Shown here: positions 44,362 through 53,325 of the stretch, one piece after another
Numbering within the stretch: the stretch's first letter is position 1
Layout of the letters: the number at the start of each line of letters is the position of its first letter
DNA from: Acidimicrobiaceae bacterium
Lineage (GTDB): Bacteria > Actinomycetota > Acidimicrobiia > Acidimicrobiales > RAAP-2
Reading direction: 5' to 3'
Assembly (NCBI GenBank): GCA_003152015.1
Contig: PLZF01000040.1
Location: forward strand, 1 to 64,000
Length of the DNA stretch: 64,000 nt
Made by a program: the position numbers and the translations under genes
Notes under the pieces: model-generated
What the model was told of the DNA's origin: nothing
Seen by the model: the letters and a program-made list of their open reading frames with translations, nothing else
Databases searched by the model: none

Positions 44362-45483
44362 ATGAATACCGAGATCCGCCAAAAGCTGGGCATCGAATTC
44401 CCGATCTTCGCATTCACTCACTGTCGCGACGTCGTGGCTGCCGTCTCCAATGCCGGAGGGATCGGCGTGCTCGGCGCCATCGGCTTCACTCCCGAGCAAC
44501 TCGAGGTGGAGCTCACGTGGATCGACGAGCACATCGGTGACCATCCCTACGGTGTCGACATCGTGATCCCTGCCAAGTACGAGGGCATGGACGAAATGGA
44601 TCCGGACAAACTCGAAGCTCAAATCCGTGGTCTGATCCCGGCTGAACACCGAGAGTTCGCCCTCAAGATCCTGGCCGACCACCACGTGCCGGAAATCCCC
44701 GAGGATGAGCGCCGGAGCAACGGCATGATCGGATGGACGGCGGCTCATGCGGCCGGATTGATCGAGGTGGCGCTTCGCCATCCGCAGGTGCGCCTCATCG
44801 CCAATGCCCTGGGCACACCCCCAGCCGACGTCATCGAAAAAGTCCAAGGCGCGGGTCTGATGATCGGTGCCCTGGCCGGGTCGGTCAAACACGCTCTCAA
44901 TCACAAGGCGGCCGGACTCGACTTCATCGTCTGTCAAGGATCCGAGGGTGGCGGCCACACCGGCGATGTCGGGAGCATCGTGTTGTGGCCCGAGGTCATC
45001 GACGCGGTGTCACCCATCCCCGTCCTGGCTGCCGGCGGTGTCGGCAGCGGGAGGCAGATGGCCGCGGCGTTGGCCCTCGGGGCCCAGGGCGTCTGGTCCG
45101 GCACCTTGTGGCTGACGGTGGAGGAAGCCGATATCCCGCCCAAACAAATGGAGACCTACCTGGCCGCCACCAGCCGGGATACTGTGCGTTCCCGCTCCTT
45201 CACCGGCAAGCCATGCCGGATGCTGAAGAACGATTGGACCGACGCGTGGGAGGCGGAAGAGACCCCGGACCCGTTGCCCATGCCGTTGCAGATGATGGTG
45301 GCCATCGAAGCCGTTTCCCGCGGTCACCGGTATCCCGAGCAGGCCCGCGACGTGAATTTCAATCCCTGCGGCCAGGTCATCGGACGAGCCACCGTCGTGC
45401 GTAAAGCCAGGGACGTGGTCTTCAGCATGGTCGAGGAGTACATCGAAGCGACGGACCGCATGCAAGCGGGTGTCACCGTCTGA
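44362..45483 (+). CDS. Nitronate monooxygenase / 2-nitropropane dioxygenase-family flavoprotein
   Basis: FMN TIM-barrel enzyme of 373 residues. It has AGGIGVLGAIGFTPEQL near the N-terminus, the His motif QGSEGGGHTGDVGS, and the phosphate-binding LAAGGVGSGRQMAAALALG. Family members oxidise alkyl nitronates; others are enoyl reductases in polyketide pathways. With the neighbouring aldehyde dehydrogenase a role in catabolism or detoxification is inferred. GAGAGGTAG precedes the ATG. Confidence 0.88.
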   Translation: MNTEIRQKLGIEFPIFAFTHCRDVVAAVSNAGGIGVLGAIGFTPEQLEVELTWIDEHIGDHPYGVDIVIPAKYEGMDEMDPDKLEAQIRGLIPAEHREFALKILADHHVPEIPEDERRSNGMIGWTAAHAAGLIEVALRHPQVRLIANALGTPPADVIEKVQGAGLMIGALAGSVKHALNHKAAGLDFIVCQGSEGGGHTGDVGSIVLWPEVIDAVSPIPVLAAGGVGSGRQMAAALALGAQGVWSGTLWLTVEEADIPPKQMETYLAATSRDTVRSRSFTGKPCRMLKNDWTDAWEAEETPDPLPMPLQMMVAIEAVSRGHRYPEQARDVNFNPCGQVIGRATVVRKARDVVFSMVEEYIEATDRMQAGVTV

Positions 45484-45573
45484 CTCCCAAGCCGATGACA
45501 GCTCACCCCAGCCTGTACGATGCGGAGGAAATGGGGCACCGACAACGGGGTTGACGGGGCAAGGGGGTCACCG

Positions 45574-46578
45574 ATGGCGACATTGCATGGATTCCCGATC
45601 CTGGTGACCGGGCGACGCTGGTGCGTGGTCGAGATGCCCGACTGCTGGGCGATCATGGATGGTCTCGACGCCGTTCCTCAGGCCGCATTCCGTTTTCAGA
45701 AGGATGACTCCGGATGGCGAGACGTGGTCGCACAACTCCAACGCACCGATGCTCCGACCCCGACCAACCCATCCATTGCGCCCGTCGCCACCGCGCCTTA
45801 CGTGCGGCAAGGTCGCCGACAGTTCTCACTGGCCCGGTTCGGGGTCTTCTTCAGCTCGATCATCCTCGGAGCATCGGCTCAGTTGCCCTGGGCGATCATC
45901 AAGGGCTCGGGCAGTGGCGGCGGCAACCCCTCAGACCTGCGCGGTGATCTGTTCAAGGTCCTGTCCGACGGATGGCGCAGCACTGTCGCATCGATCCTGG
46001 TCGGGTTGGCGGTCGTCTGCGCCCTCCAGGCCTTGGTTCTCCCTTTCACCCGCATCACGCTGATTTCGGGGGTGATCGGACTAATGGCCCTGGTGCCGGT
46101 GATCATCGGCATTACGCAGATCCACACGTTCGCCGGCCCGGGCCTCTCCCATCCCATGGTGTCGATCGGGTACGGGGTCTTCGTGGCGTTCGGCGGGTGC
46201 CTCCTGCTCATCATGGCGTGGGCAGTGTTTCCCACCAGGCCGAGACGGCAGCGGCAGAGCCCGGTCGGCATTCACCTCGAGGGTGGCGGAACCGTCCGGG
46301 CGGGCGCAGTCATGAAAGGTCTGACCCCCACCACCCCGGCTCCACCATCCAGGCCCAACAGGAATACCGCCGAGTTCGGTGGTCTCCCCACGCTGGGCGC
46401 AGCCCTGGCCCAGCTGGCCCAGCACGATCAACCCGTGGTGGTCGCAACCCCGGCGCCGGAACCTCGGGCGGCCTATCCGGCCGGGTGGTTTGCCGATTAC
46501 GCCGACCCGGCCCTGTTGCGCTATTGGGACGGCACCCAGTGGACCGAGCACACCCACCCGTCGAAGCCCGATCAGTGA
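45574..46578 (+). CDS. Four-helix membrane protein with C-terminal DUF2510 domain
   Basis: A 334-residue protein of unknown function. About 90 soluble residues come first, then four membrane helices (roughly residues 91-115, 140-165, 168-190, 205-230), a Pro-rich linker, and a C-terminal DUF2510 module (AGWFADYADPALLRYWDG). DUF2510 modules are found in many actinobacterial membrane proteins. ATG at 45574 has AAGGGGG upstream; a longer reading from 45520 is less likely. Convergent with the YbjQ-domain operon, ending 9 bases from it. Confidence 0.8.
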   Translation: MATLHGFPILVTGRRWCVVEMPDCWAIMDGLDAVPQAAFRFQKDDSGWRDVVAQLQRTDAPTPTNPSIAPVATAPYVRQGRRQFSLARFGVFFSSIILGASAQLPWAIIKGSGSGGGNPSDLRGDLFKVLSDGWRSTVASILVGLAVVCALQALVLPFTRITLISGVIGLMALVPVIIGITQIHTFAGPGLSHPMVSIGYGVFVAFGGCLLLIMAWAVFPTRPRRQRQSPVGIHLEGGGTVRAGAVMKGLTPTTPAPPSRPNRNTAEFGGLPTLGAALAQLAQHDQPVVVATPAPEPRAAYPAGWFADYADPALLRYWDGTQWTEHTHPSKPDQ

Positions 46579-46587
46579 GTCGTATCC

Positions 46588-47451
46588 CTAATTCCCTCGC
46601 AGCGCGGTGGCCTCGAACCCGGTCATGGGATCGTCCAGGGGGACCACCATCGACGGCTTGAGTGGGCGATGGTTCTCTGCAACCAGACGGACAGCTGTGC
46701 CCCAGGCTGCGAAGCCGACGGCGTGCCGGGCAAAATCCATCGGTCCCTCGGTGACTTTTACCTCCACCACCCCCGTTCCCCCCATGGTGATGGCTGAAGA
46801 CTGCATGCGTTCCATGGCCGATTCGCGGGCGGCATACATTGCTTCGGTGAAGTTGGTGAGCTCGACGTTCTGAGACTTCTGCTGCAGGGCTACCCCGATG
46901 GATCGACGGGGAGCGTAGACGAAGCTGGCGCCGACGGCCAGGCCCAAGGGTTGCCACCCCGACACGTGCAACAGGGTGAAGTCACGGGCAGAGAGATCCG
47001 ACACGAATACGTGGGCTGCATCCACTTGTTTGGCTCCGACCGGTCGCACCGCGGTTCCGAGCAACGTCACGTCAATATGGTGGCGATGGATCGAACGGTC
47101 GACCTGTACTCCGACCACACCATGACCCCCGGCCTTGGCGCACTCGCGGTGGATGCGGTCAATGGCCCCCTCAAACGCACGGGCATAGGCGGCGGACGCT
47201 GACGTGATCTCCCCCTGGCCCCAGTTCCAGACGCCCATGGGGACCGAATACAGGGAGACCCCGCAGACCAGCTCTATCGGCTCCCATCCGACGGAATGCA
47301 GAATCAACTCTTCATCGATGGAGAGGTCCGAGGTCATCGACTGCATCTTGGAAGGTTGCGGGTCGTGCAGAGTGCCAACCGCCCGCCGCAGTTCGGCCTT
47401 GATATCAACCGGGGTCGGAGGTGGGTCTCCGAGTTGTCTGCTGATGCTCAC
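46588..47451 (-). CDS. Tandem YbjQ-like (heavy-metal-binding fold) protein 3
   Basis: A 287-residue protein with two copies of a YbjQ/DUF74-like domain. Each copy has SDLS, a GxxPxGL-VxGxSxY strand, a long helix with ARESAMERM, and a GVVEVKV-type strand ending in GTAVR. GTG at 47451 overlaps the preceding stop (GTGA). The YbjQ family is annotated as heavy-metal-binding from the fold, without proven function. It is the last gene of a four-gene operon with two paralogues. Confidence 0.8.
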   Translation of the reverse strand: MSISRQLGDPPPTPVDIKAELRRAVGTLHDPQPSKMQSMTSDLSIDEELILHSVGWEPIELVCGVSLYSVPMGVWNWGQGEITSASAAYARAFEGAIDRIHRECAKAGGHGVVGVQVDRSIHRHHIDVTLLGTAVRPVGAKQVDAAHVFVSDLSARDFTLLHVSGWQPLGLAVGASFVYAPRRSIGVALQQKSQNVELTNFTEAMYAARESAMERMQSSAITMGGTGVVEVKVTEGPMDFARHAVGFAAWGTAVRLVAENHRPLKPSMVVPLDDPMTGFEATALRGN

Positions 47452-48347
47452 GACAGTCTCACCGTGGGATGGGGAACAGGCATCGGATCGAAGTCCTTGA
47501 ACCGTCTGACCCGGTTGCCCCGCAGAAGGCACTGAATCTCCTGGTCACCCTCACTCAGCTGGTGCTCAGAGACCACCAGCTCTGCACCATGGAGCGAGTC
47601 CCCCGCCATTTGGGCCCGCACGTGCTCACGGGCAATTTGGCGAGCCGCCATCTGGGCCGAGGCCACCTGGATGATCTCCGCCCCGGCCGGCTGCATGCCC
47701 CAGGTGGAGCTGGTCCCCTCCAAGAGGAATTCAGTCATGCAGTAGGCCCAGACCCGGACCGAGGAGACCGCGGCCGCCACCGAGATCGGCATGTACCCGG
47801 CTTCGATCAGCTTGGCCAGACGCTGGCCGGCCAAATAGGTGGTCCACGGTTGCCCCCCGGCCGGAGCCGGAGCATCCGTCACCTTCACCGCAGTACCCCG
47901 GAGGTGAAACTCGAGGACACCCAGATCCCCGAGGCGGTCGGCGGTGTCCACCACGCCCACCACGCCGTGTGCGCCGACGGCGGCGGCTTCTTTGAGCATG
48001 CGCGAGTAGGCGGTCCCGAACCCCTGGCCCCAGGCGTCCTCGATCCACGACTGCTCGTAATTCTGCCCCCAGCTCCGGTGCTCGTTGGAGACGAACCCGT
48101 GTGGGCACTGCCAGCTCTCCATGTAGCCGCCTTGGCCCCCACTGTAGGGAGATATGCCGCGGCGGTACGGAGAGTTGAGGCCGTACCACCCCCACTGCAT
48201 CACGCAGAATCCCTGCACATATCCCACCGGCTCGAGCCCCATCTGCAGACAGGCGGCGAAGTCGGGCACGGTGAGCCCCGACGTGAACGCCTGGCTGGCG
48301 AAACGCCGGTTGGCGGCCTCGGGAAGATCAGGCGCCGTTTCCGTCAT
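47448..48347 (-). CDS. Tandem YbjQ-like protein 2 with aromatic/Gly-rich insertion
   Basis: A 299-residue paralogue. The first YbjQ-like copy contains an unusual insertion rich in Tyr, Trp and Gly (around MQWGWYGLNSPYRRG and GGQGGYMESWQCPHG) with several Cys and His. The second copy has YMPISVAAAVSSVRVW and SEHQLSEGDQEIQCLLRG. ATG at 48347 shares one base with the previous stop (TGATG). Function unknown; the Cys/His could bind metal, but this is speculation. Confidence 0.75.
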   Translation of the reverse strand: MTETAPDLPEAANRRFASQAFTSGLTVPDFAACLQMGLEPVGYVQGFCVMQWGWYGLNSPYRRGISPYSGGQGGYMESWQCPHGFVSNEHRSWGQNYEQSWIEDAWGQGFGTAYSRMLKEAAAVGAHGVVGVVDTADRLGDLGVLEFHLRGTAVKVTDAPAPAGGQPWTTYLAGQRLAKLIEAGYMPISVAAAVSSVRVWAYCMTEFLLEGTSSTWGMQPAGAEIIQVASAQMAARQIAREHVRAQMAGDSLHGAELVVSEHQLSEGDQEIQCLLRGNRVRRFKDFDPMPVPHPTVRLS

Positions 48348-49144
48348 CAGTTGTCGAGCGAAATAATGGTGGTGGGGGTGGGCAGCGTCACGTCATTCGA
48401 CGTCTTGACCACCGCGGTTCCCAGGGAAAGGAACTCGATGGTGTGGCTCCCCCATTGGTGGGACTTTTCCTCCAGGCGAACACCGACGATGCCGGATGCT
48501 CCCAGTCGATCGGCTTCATCCTGCATGCGGGTCATGGCCAGTTCACGCGCCTCGTAGAGGGCCTGGGTGAAGTTGGGGAGCTCGATATTCTGGCCGGCCG
48601 ACCCCAGGGTCTGCCCCAGACCCCGGTGGGCGATGTGGTACACGCAGGTTCCCATCACCAGGCCCTGGGGGATATAGCCGGTCTGCATCAGGGTCCAGAA
48701 ATCCTGTCCCGACAGATCGGAGGTAAAGGGCTTGCCCAGTTTGTTGCGATGTGAGACGCCACTTTCGGCCTTGACCGCGGTTCCCACCGCGATGAACTCG
48801 GCGGCATCCTTGCCCCACTCGTAGTAGTTGACATCGAGCCGGACCCCCACCACCCCATCGGCTCCCAGCTCGGCCGCCTCTTCTTCCATGCGGGTCATGG
48901 CCAACTCACGGGCGTTGTACATCGCCTCGGTGAGTTTGGTGAGCTCTTGGCTCTGTCCCCACTTCCGGGTCTGAATTCCGGTGTGATAGATCGACGAGCC
49001 CATCACGAACCCGAGTGGATGGAATCCCACTTCCTTGATCAACAGGAACTCATTGACCGACAGGTCCGAGGTAAAAAGGCCATGCTCCAATTCCTCGAGG
49101 CGATGACTGGTGGCCTCGGGAAGTCCTTGGGGGTCGTCACTCAT
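48347..49144 (-). CDS. Tandem YbjQ-like protein 1
   Basis: A 265-residue protein and the clearest example of the duplicated domain. Copy 1 has TSDLSVNEFLLIKEVGFHPL and TEAMYNARELAMTRM; copy 2 has TSDLSGQDFWTLMQTGYIPQ and TQALYEARELAMTRM. Each ends in GVRL and GTAV strands. ATG at 49144 overlaps the upstream stop (ATGA) and has GAGGACAC before it. The high internal similarity points to a domain duplication before the gene triplication. Confidence 0.82.
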   Translation of the reverse strand: MSDDPQGLPEATSHRLEELEHGLFTSDLSVNEFLLIKEVGFHPLGFVMGSSIYHTGIQTRKWGQSQELTKLTEAMYNARELAMTRMEEEAAELGADGVVGVRLDVNYYEWGKDAAEFIAVGTAVKAESGVSHRNKLGKPFTSDLSGQDFWTLMQTGYIPQGLVMGTCVYHIAHRGLGQTLGSAGQNIELPNFTQALYEARELAMTRMQDEADRLGASGIVGVRLEEKSHQWGSHTIEFLSLGTAVVKTSNDVTLPTPTTIISLDN

Positions 49145-49542
49145 GTGTGTCCTCCGATGACGATGTTCTCGAGGGCCTGTCTGGCCGTTTGGCTGTGGGC
49201 CGCCTCCGCCTTGAGTGCCGCGAGGACCTTGGCGATCCACGCCTCCACGTCCACCTGATCGCTGCGAATGCGGATACCGCCGGAGGCGTGCCCGATGGTG
49301 CAGAGCAAGCCGGCACCGTCGACCACGGCGTCGAAGTGGTCGGTGCCCATGGAAATCTGAACAGATTTGATCTCATCCGTCTTCCGGAAACGCCCACCGC
49401 CACGCTCGACCCGCAGCCGATCACCCAAGGTGTCTCTCAGTTGATCGACCAACACCTTCAACAAGATGTGCACGTCGGTGAGGTCGGCACGCAGTGACGC
49501 CGCGGCCATCTCCAGGTCAAAAGAGTCATCCATACTGGTCAC
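49141..49542 (-). CDS. Small protein heading the YbjQ operon
   Basis: A 133-residue protein I do not recognise. The N-terminal half is helical (ASLRADLTDVHILLKVLVDQ). The second half is a mixed alpha/beta region with SVQISMGTDHFDAVVDGAG and ends IENIVIGG-like. No membrane segment. GTG at 49542 or ATG at 49533 starts it. Coupled by ATGA to the first YbjQ-like gene, so it should act with that set. Confidence 0.7.
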   Translation of the reverse strand: MTSMDDSFDLEMAAASLRADLTDVHILLKVLVDQLRDTLGDRLRVERGGGRFRKTDEIKSVQISMGTDHFDAVVDGAGLLCTIGHASGGIRIRSDQVDVEAWIAKVLAALKAEAAHSQTARQALENIVIGGHT

Positions 49543-49606
49543 TGACCGTCACCCTACCGCCCGGGTTGGTCTCCGGTACGGCGCGTCGGGGCCGGCCCCA
49601 GGCCGA

Positions 49607-50713
49607 CTACTTCCCGAAATCCCAGGTGTTCCCGGATTCATACTCGTGGAGGATGTTCTCGGCCATCAGGATCCTGTGGACCTCATCGGGCCCGTCAGCC
49701 AACCGAGCACCCTGGCCGCCAGATACACGCGACCCAAGGGCAGGTCGTTGCTCACCCTGGCACCTCCCCACACCTGAATGGCCCTGTCCACCACCCGATG
49801 GTAGGCGGCCGGCACAAACACCTTGATGGCGGAGATGGCGGTGCGAGCCTGAGGATCGTTGTCCGCCACTTTCTCGGCGGCATTGATGGTCATGAGGCGG
49901 GCCGCCTGGATATCCATGTAGTTATCGGCGATGAAGCCCTGAATGAACTGCTTGTCCTTCAACAGGCCACCGTGGACCTCACGGACCAGCGAGCGTTCGA
50001 CCATGAGGTCGAATGGCCGAAGATACCGATGCCGCGGATGATGTTCACCCCGGGTGTCTTGCTGGGCACGATGATCTGGGTCATCTGACCGGGTTTGCCG
50101 AGCTCACCAGTTGGGCAATTGGCTCGGCACATCACGATGAGGAAGTCAGCGGCAAAACCGTTCGAGGTAAGCCAATTGTGCTCGTTGATCACCCAGTCGT
50201 CGCCTTCCCGCACCGCCTCGGTGGTGAGCGAACGCGGATCGGAACCGGCGGCGTCGGGCTCAGCCATCGAAAAACCCGACTCCAACTGTCCATCGATCAA
50301 CGAAGCGACCAGGTGCGCTTCTGTTCTTCGGTGCCGTACTTCACCAGGATCCGCGCATTGCCGGAGTTGGGAGTGGCCACCCCGAACAGAGTGGCAGCCC
50401 CGGTGGCATAGGCCAGGACTTCATACATCTAGGCGAGTTGGAGAAAATCGAGTCCCATACCGCCGTATTCCGCCGGGGGGTGCGGGGCCCACAGACCGGC
50501 GTCACGTACGTTGGTCTTGACCTCCTCACGCAGACCTGCCGCCTAGCGCCTGATTTCGTCTCTCTCGTCATCACTCGCTGACCTGCCTTGGGTCGATCCC
50601 CATAGTTTCCCTTCATTGGGCAGCACGTCAGCGTTGATCAGGTCCGCGGCCCGGCGGCGGATGTCATTGATGCCGGCATCAACGCCGGCAATAGGTGAGA
50701 CATTGCTCGGCAT
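49607..50713 (-). pseudogene. Acyl-CoA dehydrogenase, decayed
   Basis: The minus strand starts at ATG 50713 (MPSNVSPIAGVDAGINDIRR) and follows an acyl-CoA dehydrogenase from end to end, but in pieces. In-frame TAG codons lie at 50543-50545 and 50429-50431. Frame changes occur near 50310, 50005 and 49700. Recognisable parts are GLWAPHPPAEYGGMG, SGFSMAEPDAAGSDPRSL, WVINEHNWLTSNG, AIQVWGGARVSNDLPLGR and the C-terminus ending WDFGK. Such genes normally feed electrons from acyl-CoA oxidation to ETF. Confidence 0.9.
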
Positions 50714-50757
50714 GTCAATCTGCTGAGTAGACGAACATGGTTACGGAGCAGCGGTCG

Positions 50758-51198
50758 TCAGGCGGAGTGCCGCTCGACGACAACAACGGGGATCTGACGG
50801 TCGGTCTTCTCCTGGTAGTCGGCATAGTCGGGATAGGCCTCGACGGCGCGGGCCCACCAGATCGCCTTTTCTTCGCCGGTCACCTCGCGGGCCACCATGT
50901 CCCATCCAGAAGGGCCGTCCTGGAGCTCCACCTCGGGATAGGCGAGCAGGTTGAAGTACCAGACCGGGTGCTTTGGGGCACCGCCCTGGGACGCCACCAA
51001 GGCATAGCTGCCGTCGTGCTCCACTCTCATCAGAGGTGTTTTGCGGATGTTGCCCGATTTCGCTCCCTTGGTGGTGAGCAAAATCACCGGCAGACCTCGC
51101 ATGGTGGTTCCCTCCGTGCCGCCGGACCCCTCGTACAACTCGACCTGGTCCCGGACCCATTGGGCGGGACTGGGCACGTAATTTCCGATGAGGGGCAT
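50758..51198 (-). CDS. Deazaflavin (F420)-dependent nitroreductase-family protein
   Basis: Ddn/FDOR-like split-barrel protein of 146 residues. [25 protein letters not shown] is the F420-binding segment (read in pieces). [21 protein letters not shown] is characteristic, and the C-terminus has [13 protein letters not shown]. Such enzymes reduce nitroaromatics, quinones or other substrates with F420H2. Divergent from tag. Consistent with npdG elsewhere in the window. Confidence 0.9.
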   Translation of the reverse strand: MPLIGNYVPSPAQWVRDQVELYEGSGGTEGTTMRGLPVILLTTKGAKSGNIRKTPLMRVEHDGSYALVASQGGAPKHPVWYFNLLAYPEVELQDGPSGWDMVAREVTGEEKAIWWARAVEAYPDYADYQEKTDRQIPVVVVERHSA

Positions 51199-51260
51199 GC
51201 CGACCAGCTAACACCAGGGAGGGCTCCGCCAGCCAATCTGATGGATCGGAATCGAAGGGC

Positions 51261-51266
51261 TACATT
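51261..51266 (+). promoter_or_regulatory. Candidate -10 element for tag (leaderless)
   Basis: TACATT, then CCCACG, then the tag ATG. The six-base gap matches the pattern at pdxS, ppk2 and the gene at 53326. No Shine-Dalgarno precedes this ATG. Confidence 0.5.
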
Positions 51267-51272
51267 CCCACG

Positions 51273-51881
51273 ATGCCGGCCACACCTGAACCCGCTTGGG
51301 AGGACGATGGCCGGACCCGCTGTCATTGGGCCACCGGGCCGTGGTTGGCTCCGTATCACGACACCGAGTGGGGCGTCCCGGTCCACGACGACCGCCGACA
51401 TTTCGAACTGTTGGTACTAGAGGGTGCGCAAGCCGGGTTGAGTTGGCTCACCGTTCTCAAGCGCCGCCACGGATACCGGCAGGCGTTCGCCGATTTCGAC
51501 CCCGCGGTGGTGGCCCGCTTCTCCCCACGCAAGGTGGAAGAGCTTCTCGGCGACCCCGGCATCATCCGTCATCGCCAAAAAATCGAAGCAACCGTCGGGA
51601 ATGCCAACGCCCTGCTCCGGGTACAGGAAGAGATGGGCAGCTTCGATGCCTTTCTCCGGGGGTTCGTCGGTGGACGTCGGGTCATCAACCGGTGGACGTC
51701 GCCCAAACAGGTGCCCGCCTCGACCCCGCTTTCGGTGGCCCTCAGTGCCGACCTCCGACGGCGGGGTTTCCGCTTTGTCGGACCCACCATCTGTTACTCG
51801 TATCTGCAGGCGGCCGGGTTGGTGGTCGACCACCTCACCGGATGCTTCCGCTACCCCGAACTGATCGGCGGCGATGGGTAG
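51273..51881 (+). CDS. tag: DNA-3-methyladenine glycosylase I
   Basis: Excises 3-methyladenine from alkylated DNA. The 202-residue protein has RCHWATGPWLAPYHDTEWG, FELLVLEGAQAGLSW, and the C-terminal VVDHLTGCFRYPE; its His and Cys, with the N-terminal Cys and His, form the zinc snap of Tag. All expected residues are present. Monocistronic or followed by the small gene at 51979. Confidence 0.95.
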   Translation: MPATPEPAWEDDGRTRCHWATGPWLAPYHDTEWGVPVHDDRRHFELLVLEGAQAGLSWLTVLKRRHGYRQAFADFDPAVVARFSPRKVEELLGDPGIIRHRQKIEATVGNANALLRVQEEMGSFDAFLRGFVGGRRVINRWTSPKQVPASTPLSVALSADLRRRGFRFVGPTICYSYLQAAGLVVDHLTGCFRYPELIGGDG

Positions 51882-51978
51882 TCCGCCACGCGACTTTGCA
51901 TGGCCCACCGAGCGTTCGAAACGCCTTCACAAAGGGAGGTCCGGTCAGTTGGGATCTTCATCCACACGAGGAGCGGTC

Positions 51979-52224
51979 ATGTCGAGATATCAGCCTCAGG
52001 GTCATCTGGGGCGCTGGGTGACCCCACCGCCCCCCGGTTGGGGCCAATATCCCGTGCATCCAACGGCCGCCCATCCGAATCCGGTCGTCCTGGACCATGG
52101 CCTGACCATGTCGCCACTGCTGGCGGACAACGGGTACTGCGTCTACGCAATGGCCTACGGCCTCGACCCGGTTACCGGCCAACTGCTGGTCGGGGATCGC
52201 CACTGTGGGCGGACGCCCTGGTGA
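51979..52224 (+). CDS. Small hypothetical protein
   Basis: An 81-residue protein without recognised relatives. The N-terminus is Pro/Gly-rich (WVTPPPPGWGQYPVHP). The second half, LLADNGYCVYAMAYGLDP and GQLLVGDRHCGRTPW, has two Cys. ATG at 51979 has a good GAGGAG. A longer reading from 51874 would overlap tag and lacks support. Coding status is likely but not certain. Confidence 0.5.
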   Translation: MSRYQPQGHLGRWVTPPPPGWGQYPVHPTAAHPNPVVLDHGLTMSPLLADNGYCVYAMAYGLDPVTGQLLVGDRHCGRTPW

Positions 52225-52355
52225 TGGGCACCGGCTCTTCAGCGCAGGCATCTCCCGATCGGATCGTGGCGCTCACGCCGTGAGGTCGACCGCCGGTGAC
52301 CCCGATCCCGGGCTGACCCGCGACAATCGGGAATGCGTGATTGCCACGGTCGACC

Positions 52356-52361
52356 TACATT
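52356..52361 (+). promoter_or_regulatory. Candidate -10 element for ppk2 (leaderless)
   Basis: TACATT, then GAACAG, then GTG 52368. Same geometry as tag and pdxS. Confidence 0.45.
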
Positions 52362-52367
52362 GAACAG

Positions 52368-53174
52368 GTGACCAGCAAGGTGGTGAAGGCCCACCCACAA
52401 CTTGCGTCGATCCAATTGGGTGGACGGCTGTCTCGCGGGGAAGAAGAGGTGCAGCTGGCACGGGCTCAACGCCGGCTGGTGCATTTGCGGCTCATCAACG
52501 GTGGACAACTCAGCAACAAGCGGCTCGGCCCCCCGGTGTGCGTGATCTTTGAGGGATGGGATGCCTCCGGGAAAGGCGGCGTGATCAAGCGCCTGGTGGC
52601 GCCCCTCGATACGCGTCACGTGCGAGTCGCCCAGTTCAGCACACCGACGTCCGATGAGTTGCGGCACCACTTCATGTGGCGCTTCTCCCCCGCGCTCCCG
52701 GGATGGGGGGGCATGGCGATACTCGACAGGAGTTGGTACGGACGAGTGCTCGTCGAGCGGGTCGAGGGGTTGGCCACCGACGAGCAGTGGCGCCGGGCGT
52801 ACAAGGAAATTTCCGCCTATGAGCAATCCCTGGCCGTCGAGGGCATGGTCCTCGTCAAGCTGTGGCTTCACATCTCTCATGACGAACAAGGGAATCGGTT
52901 CCAGGCGCGTCAGGACAATCCCCTCAAAGCATGGAAGCTGACCGAGGAAGACTGGCGCAATCGGGAGAAACGTGCCGAGTACGAAGCCGCGGTCAACGAC
53001 ATGCTGGCCTCGACCGATCATGCCGATGCCCCGTGGGACGTGATCGATGCCGAACAAAAGCGGTTTGGCCGAGTATCAGCCCTGCAGACGATCGTCGGCC
53101 GGATCGAGGACGGTATGCGGCGATGGGGCATCGAGCCGCCGCCTTCGACGGGAGCCGAATACGACGATATGTAG
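52368..53174 (+). CDS. ppk2: Polyphosphate kinase 2 family protein
   Basis: Phosphorylates nucleotides from polyphosphate (PPK2 class I or related). The 268-residue single-domain protein has Walker A FEGWDASGKGGVIKRL, Walker B AILDRSWYGRVLVER, and KFRKFE-free lid region DDWRNREKRAEYEAAVNDML-like, seen as DWRNREKRAEYEAAVNDML. The class (AMP, ADP or GDP substrate) cannot be assigned by eye. GTG at 52368 is chosen; an upstream TTG at 52341 is less likely. Stands alone between the small gene and the beta-propeller protein. Confidence 0.92.
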   Translation: MTSKVVKAHPQLASIQLGGRLSRGEEEVQLARAQRRLVHLRLINGGQLSNKRLGPPVCVIFEGWDASGKGGVIKRLVAPLDTRHVRVAQFSTPTSDELRHHFMWRFSPALPGWGGMAILDRSWYGRVLVERVEGLATDEQWRRAYKEISAYEQSLAVEGMVLVKLWLHISHDEQGNRFQARQDNPLKAWKLTEEDWRNREKRAEYEAAVNDMLASTDHADAPWDVIDAEQKRFGRVSALQTIVGRIEDGMRRWGIEPPPSTGAEYDDM

Positions 53175-53313
53175 GCACGCATAGGGTGATATGGCGTCGC
53201 CGGTATGTCCTACAGCAAACAGCTGCGCTACGGCGGGCCCGCATGCTGAACCCGGCTCGCAGCCGGAAGTCATCCGACAGCTCTTTGCATCTTTCACACT
53301 CGCCAACCGTCGC

Positions 53314-53319
53314 TAGCCT
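53314..53319 (+). promoter_or_regulatory. Candidate -10 element for the beta-propeller gene (leaderless)
   Basis: TAGCCT, then GCGGCT, then ATG 53326. No Shine-Dalgarno is visible. Confidence 0.45.
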
Positions 53320-53325
53320 GCGGCT

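Noticed and set aside
49607-50713. Amber codon reassignment (for example pyrrolysine)
   Set aside because: Three frameshifts in the same gene show general decay.
52239-53057. 272-codon minus-strand frame opposite ppk2
   Set aside because: The plus-strand PPK2 motifs are clear; the minus frame has none.
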